From the NCBI RefSeq assembly GCF_000715075.1, contig NC_134089.1, positions 111,669,157 through 111,733,156 on the forward strand: a stretch of 64,000 nucleotides of DNA, given 5' to 3'. Position 1 is the stretch's first letter; each line of letters opens with the position of its first letter. The notes beneath the pieces were generated by a model. That model was not told where the DNA came from and did not search any database. It saw only the letters and a program-made list of their open reading frames with translations. Below, piece by piece: positions 57,018-64,000 of the stretch. This stretch comes from Nicotiana tabacum (taxonomy: Eukaryota; Streptophyta; Magnoliopsida; Solanales; Solanaceae). The translations under genes and the position numbers were made by a program.

Positions 57018-57789
57018 CACATATATATGGATAAAAATAAATTTTATATGTGTGTATATATATATTCTTAACGGGTTAATGGATTATCCATTAAGAAAAT
57101 TGAATAATCCGCCCCAAGCCGATAAGCCGTCAATATATATATATATATATATTAAATAATCAAAAACCCATCTTCCACTTCCAGTACTCTATCTCTATTC
57201 TCTATTACTAATTTATTATTAGACAAATTTTAGTTACTTGCTTCGCGCATTCTTTTCAATCCTATCAAACCATAAACAATTTACTTGACTACTTCACGTA
57301 TTCTTACCACCTCCAATAGGTGCAGTGAAAGTATCAAAACTTAACAAACAAGAGATAGTTTAACGAGTAGAATCTGCTATTAAATTGGGTTTAACACATA
57401 CATTTGCAGGTTTGCTAGCATGTAAAAAAAATGTCAGTCCGCACACATTTCGGCAGGTGTTCTTGGATTGTTTAGAAATTAGAGCAACATCTAAAGAAAA
57501 TTGGAGCAGTTGTAAAATAAGAGCAAGAAATCTCATTCTTTGACCAACATCAGCATACATTTGAAGCACGGCGAAGCAAATTTTGGACCCTCGCTAAATT
57601 TGGTAAATTATGTCATGTGCAATATAGATTGAATTAGGCCGATAAACCGCCCGATAAGAGCTAAACTGATACCAATCCGACCGATATCTTATCGAGTGGC
57701 TAGCAGGTCAATACATCTAAAAGCCGATAACCGATAAGACAAACCGTTAAGAGTAAATAACCGCCCAATCCTCCCGATAAACAGCCCTA
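56650..57789. mobile_element. Non-autonomous hAT-type DNA transposon
   Basis: 1140 bp flanked by the 8-bp target duplication ATTTCAGC (56642-56649 and 57790-57797), the duplication length of hAT elements. Ends TAGGGGTGTTCA ... and the complement TAGGGCTGTTTA, matching at 10 of 12 bases. No transposase frame. Inside is a large inverted repeat around two TA microsatellites (about 56750-57130). Confidence 0.9.
56750..57130. repeat. Inverted repeat with TA tracts inside the hAT element
   Basis: The left arm (GGATTATTCAATTTTCTTAA near 56768-56787 up to GTGTGAATATA near 56860) is mirrored by the right arm (TATTCACACATA near 57012 down to TTAAGAAAATTGAATAATCC near 57091-57110). The centre is (TA)n, GACGGCTTATCGTGACAAGG, (TA)n. 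A TA tract follows at 57133-57152. Confidence 0.88.
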
Positions 57790-57797
57790 ATTTCAGC

Positions 57798-58337
57798 CAA
57801 CTCAAAATGCTAATTTTAAAAATAGTATTAAGCTTCTTCTGCAATATTGCAATTTCTGCAAATTAGTTTAGGTGTCTTGGTTCAATGGTTAGGTGTCTCT
57901 ATTGTTCACTCAAAGTCGAGTGCTCTAATCTCATGCCGCATTGTTTCTTTAAGTTTTGTCTCATTTTCTTGCTACTTTCTGAAAACGAAAAAATTTGACG
58001 AGTATTGAACCTTAACCTTTTAAAACTATAAAACAACAGCTAAGAACTAAAGATAGATATGTCACTTGAGATGAAAACAAAACTCCCAGTTCCTGAGAAT
58101 AAATTATTTCAGCCAACTGAAAATGCTAATTTTAAAAACAGTACTTAGCTTCCTCAGCAATATTGCAATTTTTGCAAATTATGTTTAGGCATCTTGGATC
58201 AATGGTTAGGCATTTCTGTTGTTCATTCAAAAACGAGTGCTCGAATATCATGATGCATTTATTCTTTAAATTTTGTGCCATTTTCTTGCTACTTTTTGAA
58301 AATGAAAGAAGTTGACGAGTATTGAACCTTTAACCTT
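57798..58337 (+). repeat. tRNA-like tandem array, part 3 (heads 7-8)
   Basis: Heads at 57870-57940 and 58188-58260. The B-boxes are decayed (GCTCTAATCTC, GCTCGAATATC). The body of head 8 is interrupted by the Mutator-like element. Confidence 0.82.
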
Positions 58338-58902
58338 TTAAAACTAGAGAAACTTTCAGAAACCACTATGTTTTAGTGGTTAGTAGCTAGTTGTAGCTAC
58401 CATTTACTAAATTACTTCCTATAGCTATGTTTTCAGATTTTTTTAGAGTGTATTCGATGTATTTAAGCTACTGTATTAATGAATACAGTAGCATTTCTAG
58501 GCGTGAAACAGGGGATTACAGCTATACAGATTTTTGTATTCGAGTGTATTCGACTATATTCATGGCATGAAATATGGGATTACAGCTGGACAGATTATTG
58601 TATTCGACTGTATTCACGGCGTGAAATAGGGGATTACACTATTTTTAAATAGAAAGTAAATCAATTAACATAATAGACTCCTAATATAACTCAACAAACT
58701 CAATTATAACACACAAAATTTGTATTTCCAGTTATAAAAAAGATTCTCAACCGAAAAATACCCTAAAAACATAGCAATCTTCATAGAAATTATATAATAC
58801 ATCTGAATACATAAATTCAATTAATTAAAAAACATATGAATACATTCATGAAATATAGCAAGACAGTGAATACAATGAAATACATTGAATACAATTTTGC
58901 TT

Positions 58903-59068
58903 GACTTTTGATTCAAAGGAAAAAAGGCGTGGAGCTTAAATAACTCACTCAGAACGCTTTTTAAAAGATTACGTGGTACAATTAGGTCTAATAAACCCTT
59001 CTGGAATAAGTATTCAGATGCTTGTGAACCTTTGGGTACTGTTTTATTCAATATTTGTTTCAATTAGC
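58903..59068 (-). pseudogene. accD: Fragment of plastid accD (acetyl-CoA carboxylase beta subunit), C-terminus
   Basis: In the minus strand the frame reads [37 protein letters not shown] and [10 protein letters not shown], the conserved end of the plastid-encoded carboxylase subunit. The parent gene acts in chloroplast fatty-acid synthesis; this is a nuclear copy of about 55 codons with no start and no promoter. Recognised from memory of the family. Confidence 0.8.
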
Positions 59069-59073
59069 AAAAA

Positions 59074-59135
59074 AGGAGAGAGAGGGATTAGAACCCTCGA
59101 TAGTTCTTTGTTAAAACTATACCGGTTTTCAAGAC
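59074..59135 (-). pseudogene. trnS-UGA: Truncated plastid tRNA-Ser (UGA) copy
   Basis: About two thirds of the tRNA from the anticodon loop (GTCTTGAAAACCGG) through the long variable arm to the acceptor end (CTCTCTCTCCT), minus strand. The T-loop GTTCGAATC is changed to GTTCTAATC. The 5' acceptor and D arm are missing, so it cannot fold as a tRNA. In plastid genomes it does not lie beside accD, so the two pieces were joined after transfer. Confidence 0.8.
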
Positions 59136-59423
59136 GATTAATCGAATATATAAGATAAACAATGCAAGAATTCTTGGAAGCTGTCAAGGCATCATATCAG
59201 TTGTTCCTTTATACTTTACTTGGAATCCATCTTTTTAAATGGCTAATGCCTAGATTAGGTCTTTAAAAAAAGGCTGTCCATAGAAAGAATTAACTCCAGG
59301 ATGGCATGGCTTTATTGTAGTTTTGTTTTCCACTTAATTTGTTCTCTCATCTATATTTTTTGTATCTATTTTATTTGGATTATATTTATAGTGTGGTACT
59401 TCATTCTACGATATATATAAGAG

Positions 59424-59472
59424 TTCTTCCAACTGCTGAGTTTGCCTATAAAAACGATGTGAATCGGCCTAT
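59424..59472 (+). pseudogene. Small gypsy integrase-like fragment
   Basis: RVLPTAEFAYKNDVNRP resembles the EFAYNNS motif of gypsy integrases, as in elements 1, 2 and 4 (EFAYNNSY). Only about 17 codons, so it could be chance. Confidence 0.4.
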
Positions 59473-59999
59473 ATTAAGTAAGAGGGGAAGTAAGCATTCG
59501 AAGTGGTGTATGGTAAGAGGACTAACAATAAGGGGGAAGCGCAACGATCAAAGCTTTGGTTTAGGGTCCACTTGGTTTAAACGAAAGAAGAGATCTTTCT
59601 AGCGATTCAGTTCCTAGAGGGTTCCAAACCTAGCCTTCCAATATGTCTTCTCTCTCCTTTCCCTCATCTCCCGGGCCTCAACCGAATTTGCTCCATTTTG
59701 CTCAGTTGGGGAGCCGCATTGAATTTCTGGTAGTAGATCCATAATAAAAAAAAGTCTTTGTGATTGTTCCAGAAGAAATAAGTTCTTTTTAGTTGGAACT
59801 TTAGACGGTTCTCGAAAAAAGATAGCGAAAAAAAACTCATGTTCGTTGTAAGATTACTGAAGGAAAGGTTGGTCATAAATTTGGAGAGTTTTAGACAATG
59901 AAATACATAAAATACAGCGAGATACATTGAAATAAAATGGAAAAAAAGACAATAAATACAATGAAATACAGCGAGATACATTGAAATATATTAACAGAA

Positions 60000-60222
60000 A
60001 ATTGACTTTGTTGGGCCTGAGGATAAACCAGAGGACAAAGGCTACGACACCAACGATGACCAAAAGAGTGCAGAGTATCTTGAAGAGACAGCCGCAGCAG
60101 CAGTTGAATGGGTTGCAGCAACACCCGCCGTCGTGGCCTGGGCGGTGATAGGTTTTGGACGGCGACGGAATTGATGGGCCGTAATATGCTCCGTTCAGAT
60201 AGGATCTGGCCATGGTTGACAT
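60000..60222 (-). pseudogene. Captured first exon of an NHL (NDR1/HIN1-like) membrane protein gene
   Basis: Minus-strand frame from MSTMARSYLNGAYYGPSIP through KTYHRPG, a Cys-rich stretch (GGCCCNPFNCCCGC) and a hydrophobic segment (LFKILCTLLVIVGVVAFVLW) to RPNKVNF. This is the N-terminal layout of plant NHL/LEA-2 proteins, which sit in the plasma membrane and include defence-related members. It lacks the whole extracellular LEA-2 domain: after KVNF the frame enters the element's own repeats. Start could be MSTM (60222) or MARS (60213). Possibly some 5' UTR was captured too (to about 60350). Family recognition is from memory. Confidence 0.7.
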
Positions 60223-60554
60223 GAAATCAAGAAACGCAAAAAAGCAGTTGAGTTGTTGGATGGAGTTGGGCGAAATAGCGGAGTTCATTCAGCCTTGATC
60301 CGGCGGAGGAGAAGACATCGAGAGTAGAGAGAGAGGGAGAATAGATATGGGGTAGGGGATAGGAGAAATTTGAAGGGATATGAGAGAGAAAAATAATACA
60401 AAGCTTATATTATGGCTTAAAGGGTAGGAGGTGACCATAAATAGATATTTGGCTATATAAAATCAAAAGGTAAATATAGTTTTTAAAAGGATATTTATTT
60501 AAAATAAATATGGTATCAACCTTTGCTATAGGAGGTAACTAATCCTTAAAACTA

Positions 60555-61141
60555 TAAAATAACAGCTAAACCAATGCACTAAAGACAGATATGTCACTTG
60601 AGATGAAAACAAAACTCCTAGTTCCTGAGAATGAATTATTTCAGCCTACTGAAAATGCTCATTTTAAAAACAGTACCCAGCTTCCTCAGCAATATTGCAA
60701 TTTTTGCAAATTATTTTTAGGCATCTTGGATCAATGGTTAGGCGTGTCTGTTGTTCAGTTAAAGTCGAATGCTCGAATCTCATGTTGCATTGGTTCTTTA
60801 AGTTTTGTCCCATTTTCTTGCTACTTTCTGAAAACGAAAGAATTTGACGACTATTTAACCTTTAACCTTTTAAAACTGTAAAACAATATCTAAACCAATG
60901 AACTAAAGATAGATGTCACTTGAGATGAAAACAAAACTCCTAGTTCCTGAGAATGAATTATTTCATCCAACTAAAAATGCTAATTATAAAAACAGTACTC
61001 AGCTTCCTCTGCAATATTGCAATTTCTACAAACTATTTTTAGGCATCTTGGTTCAATGGTTAGGTGTCTCTGTTGTTCACTCGTCTTGAGTGTTTGAATC
61101 TCATGCTTCATTGGTCTTTTAAGTTTTGTGTCATTTCCTTG
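60555..61141 (+). repeat. tRNA-like tandem array, part 4 (heads 9-10) and its end
   Basis: Heads at 60720-60790 and 61042-61113. The array ends about 30 bp into the body after head 10 (GTCATTTCCTTG), so it starts and ends with a head: ten heads, nine full bodies. Confidence 0.85.
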
Positions 61142-62116
61142 AAGAAGAGGTTGCCAGCGACGACATCCGAATCTGAACTTATAGTAGTAGCTGCAGCCAT
61201 GGCGGGCGAAACAAGATATAGAGCGTCACACAGTCAACAACCCCTCCAGCTTTTGCTAATTTGAACTCCAGTAGTCATAAATGGTTCTTGCGCTTCTATC
61301 GTTTCTTTCTGGAGTTATACCTTTAAAGGCTCTGAATTCCAGCACCAAGTATTGGGATTTCACATGTAGGGGATTTTTTGAATTCTACTATAGTATATTG
61401 GAGTTTAACATGTAAGGATTTAGAAATCCAGTACCGGTTGCTGGAGTGTGTTAGAGGTATTTTTGTCCAAAACTATTTCCGTACAAAAAATGTGGCTAAT
61501 GTTTAATAGCAGGTGTTAAAAATGGTTATTTACCAATTTTTGTCTGAAACAAGACTACGCTACTGGCCCTTCTCTCTCAACCATGGCATCTCCAATCACA
61601 ATGAAAATTTTACCTTAAAACCAAAAGCAAAATGCAGTATGACTAATCTTCGAGGTCTGGGTCCTGACATGACTACGTTGCAATGCATATTATCCATCAA
61701 CGATCTATACTTTGTGCAAAAATACTTAGCCTTTACATAACAAAGGCTTCTATGAAAAAGAAAATAGTAGATTCAACATAGATTCATCTAAACAAGCTCG
61801 AAGTTCAAGCATTTATCAATTCAGCATAAAGCATTCAAACATAAGCAGTTAAAACTCTTGGATTATATCTTTGGAAATGCAGAGGGCTAGTGAAGTCGAG
61901 TAGCTACACCCAACTTAAGCAGTTTCCACCAAATGCCAAGACATCTAGATTACCATCTTTGATGCTGATTGCCTGCAGAAAGGGGGGCTTTTTACAAGGG
62001 AAGTTACAATATCCCGCTAATTGATCCCCTACAGGGTACTGGGGTTTAACATCTTAAAGTTGATATGTAAAGGCTGAAAGTAACACTTGTAGATAGTATC
62101 TATGATGTCGAGAAGA
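61142..62116. other. Unclassified low-copy-looking DNA
   Basis: 61142-61260 looks like a short stray coding-like stretch without a clear frame. 61310-61480 has three imperfect repeats of the theme CCAGYA-N-TGGAGT, probably a small repeat. 61741-62116 would be the 3' untranslated region if the exon at 62117-62203 is real. No gene recognised. Confidence 0.4.
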
Positions 62117-62203
62117 CTAAAATCTCTGCTCCGTCATCACTGTAGGTTGAGCTTCAGAAAGCCTTCTTCCTAAATAAGGACCTCTTCTGATAGCTTCCTC
62201 CAG
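62117..62203 (-). CDS. Candidate terminal coding exon of an unidentified host gene
   Basis: The minus strand shows a pyrimidine-rich stretch and acceptor (GTGCTCTTTCCGCAG) followed by 28 codons, LEEAIRRGPYLGRRLSEAQP then TVMTEQRF, and TAG. Codon choice and the splice acceptor look real, but I do not recognise the protein, the phase is a guess, and no upstream exon is visible up to the LTR at 62464. It may belong to a gene interrupted by that LTR element or be a gene relic. Confidence 0.35.
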   Translation of the reverse strand: MEEAIRRGPYLGRRLSEAQPTVMTEQRF

Positions 62204-62463
62204 CTGCGGAAAGAGCACAACATTATATTACAAATGTAAGAAAGCACACAGTCAACAGGAGGTGAAAAGGAAATGAAAATGAAGAATCCTCGATCAAACC
62301 AAGACTTATGTCACTGGGCCATCAGTCCTCGGTCATATTAAAAGACATTTACTTGGCTAAAAGATTGTGTTTAATGAATATTTAACTTGGTCTTCTGTAA
62401 ATCATATCACATTCCTCTCATTCTCCATTTGTTTTTCCTCGAAAAAACATTTTTCTCTTGCAG
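62204..62463 (-). other. Possible intron of the candidate host gene
   Basis: AT-rich, no frame; contiguous with the splice acceptor at 62204-62218. Ends at the LTR start. Confidence 0.3.
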
Positions 62464-64000
62464 TGTAACACTCCGTAAATTCGGATTAGGTGTGGATGTG
62501 TTAAATGAACATTAATGTTACATTTTAGACATGTGAAGTCCTATCGGATGAGAATGGTTGAAAATAGTTGTTTTGGAATCAAGATAGAAAGTGAGGTGCA
62601 TAAGATTAGATAAAATCGACTAAGTTATAGAAGGTCTGTCTTCCATCCTGATTTCGTGAAAATCTATTAGGAATTTGAGAAAACTTAAAGCATGATAGTT
62701 GTAGTCCTTTGACATATAAACTTAAATCATGATAGTTGTAGTCCTTTGACATATAGTTCCAATGATATATTGTGGAGCCCGAACGGATCTCTGTGCAAAA
62801 AATTATGCATGTTTTACTGGACAATGCGCAGTATGCGCGCTCAAGTGCGCACCCAATTGTCCCGTGGGCAGCGCACTTGTGTAAGTGCCACTTGTTGCGC
62901 GTTCAGGTATGCGGTTGGGCCTTAAGATACGTGGGATCGCACCCGGAAAGTCATTTTAAAAGCCCTACCTCGATCCCTACACCCCAAACACATAAATTTG
63001 CTCTAGAAAGGGAAACTCTCAAGAACCCAACTTTCCCCAAGGTCCCTCCATTATCCAAGGTAAGTTCTAATGATGATTCTAAGTTAATTTCAATTTTCCA
63101 ACACCTTATTAACATAGGTAAACCCTTCAAATCATTAAATATTCGATTGAGACATCATTGTTGAAAAAAAAAACCCTAGAATCGAATTCAAGAGGATTGA
63201 ACTTCAAAAACGTAATATCTTCAATCTTCACCCTCTAATTGATTGTAGCATTGGATTCATGATTATAGACTCTAAGCTTATGAGATATGAGTTGATGGGT
63301 CTGATAGAAAAGCATGAACGGTTATAGTTTTGGATTGTTGATTATCTTATGGGTGATGAAGAATGGTATTGATTATAGCAAATTGAGATTTTAGAATTAT
63401 CCAGTAGCAAGAGAATGGGTTGTTGGGTGTAGAAACACAATTAATAAGGGTATGAAGCTTTATGCCCACCAAGTATTTGATAAAATACCTAAGTGACTAA
63501 AACATGAACAATAGTGCTAATATTGGTTTCTCTTGATATGTATTGTCATAGATTATCGTTGAAAGAGGCGACAAAACATTGTGATACGCTTAAAAAGGCC
63601 AGAGTCAAGTTATGTGAGGCTACCTCTATGTTTGGGAATGTTAATGATTCTCCCTACACTACGTTTCTTTTACAACATTACTAATTGCCTCAGAAATATA
63701 GTTACGCTTAGTTCCTTGAATAATTGCAGAACTTCTATTCTCTAGCTTTGTAATTAGTTCATGACTTTCATTCCGAATGTTGTAATCTTAGTGCGTAATC
63801 AATATAGACTTGTGTTTGATGCCCGTATCTCAGTCTAGATTACTCAGCATGTCATAAACAGTTGAAGCTTCAGTTCTCATAATCAGTTCATGAATGTCTC
63901 AGTCTAGTTCTATTCAGTATTCCAGTATTATGTAACTCAGTATGATTCAGTATTTCAGCATCATGTATTGCAGTATGATTCTTAGTTCCTGATTTCAAAT
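62464..64000 (+). repeat. Start of a further LTR (gypsy-type), running off the window
   Basis: Begins TGTAACACTCCG after TTGCAG. It resembles the LTR of element 2 in layout: a CG-rich stretch (GCGCGCTCAAGTGCGCACC near 62834), then an A/C-rich leader with CTCTCAAGAACCC, CAAGGTAAG, and further LTR-like DNA. Orientation plus is by that similarity. The second LTR and interior are outside the window. The frame at 62772-63164 is not a convincing gene. Confidence 0.6.
63914..63981 (+). repeat. CAGTAT-type short tandem repeats in the LTR
   Basis: CAGTATTCCAGTATTATG, CAGTATGATTCAGTATTTCAG and CAGTATGATTC follow closely; an irregular short-period array. Confidence 0.7.

Larger units (their letters stand above)
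58347..60545. mobile_element. Mutator-like (MULE-type) non-autonomous element carrying foreign fragments
   Basis: 2199 bp inserted cleanly in a body of the tRNA-like array, with a 9-bp target duplication TTAAAACTA (58338-58346 and 60546-60554), the length typical of Mutator-like elements. The ends (GAGAAACTTTC ... GGTAACTAATCC) form only a weak inverted repeat, so the superfamily call is tentative. Inside are pieces of plastid, gypsy and nuclear-gene origin. Repeated short words such as AATGAAATACA and TGTATTCGA occur near both ends. Confidence 0.6.

Noticed and set aside
59636..59740. Possible mitochondrial gene fragment (MSSLSFPSSPGPQPNLLHF region)
   Set aside because: The sequence looks organelle-like but I cannot name the gene with confidence; left as unassigned content of the Mutator-like element.
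43972..61141. CRISPR array
   Set aside because: Plant nuclear DNA; the units are about 310 bp of similar sequence throughout, without short repeats and unique spacers.
62772..63164. 130-codon frame near the right edge
   Set aside because: Lies in LTR-like DNA, crosses the CG-rich promoter-like part and leader, and matches no family I know.

Overview
This window is repeat-dense nuclear DNA of a flowering plant, most likely a nightshade (Solanaceae) and plausibly a Nicotiana. That placement is inference from the company of repeats: long-LTR Ty3/gypsy chromoviruses that use an initiator-Met tRNA primer, and an endogenous pararetrovirus resembling the tobacco vein clearing / petunia vein clearing group. 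I see no complete ordinary host gene. Almost all of the sequence is transposons nested inside other repeats, and most long reading frames are broken retroelement polyproteins.

Layout. 1-12836: a truncated plus-strand gypsy remnant (element A) split by a complete minus-strand gypsy element (element 1, 1257-12254; LTRs 2901 and 2898 bp; GTTCT target duplication). 12837-29378: an endogenous pararetrovirus on the minus strand, whose coat-protein/protease segment is repeated three times in tandem (joints every 945-947 bp at an 11-bp microhomology). It is interrupted by a young, nearly intact plus-strand gypsy element (element 2, 16532-27135; LTRs 2665 bp each; one 1608-codon frame with only three nonsense codons). 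29379-43342: a TA-rich microsatellite, then a third gypsy-like family with three LTRs. Element 3 (33267-43337, CTACA duplication) has a non-coding interior, and its left flank + LTR + leader has been duplicated in tandem.

43343-61141: a tandem array of ten tRNA-like heads joined by about 245-bp bodies (period about 300-325 bp), into which three unrelated transposons jumped, each with a clean target duplication: gypsy element 4 (44495-55364, CTTGA), a non-autonomous hAT element (56650-57789, ATTTCAGC) and a gene-fragment-carrying Mutator-like element (58347-60545, TTAAAACTA). The last holds pieces of plastid accD, plastid trnS-UGA, a gypsy integrase and the first exon of an NHL (NDR1/HIN1-like) gene. 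61142-62463 is low-copy-looking DNA with one candidate terminal exon on the minus strand. 62464-64000 is the start of another LTR that runs off the window.

How it works together. Only element 2 looks close to self-sufficient; its gag, protease, reverse transcriptase, RNase H, integrase and chromodomain-like tail lie in one frame. Elements 1 and 4 are dead copies of related chromoviruses, element 3 would need enzymes in trans, and the virus copy is a broken fossil. Two patterns go beyond ordinary annotation: arrays of short CG-rich palindromic words directly upstream of the putative TATA boxes in the LTRs of elements 1, 3 and 4, with the word changed between families; and the tandem tRNA-like array, each of whose heads could be an internal Pol III promoter.
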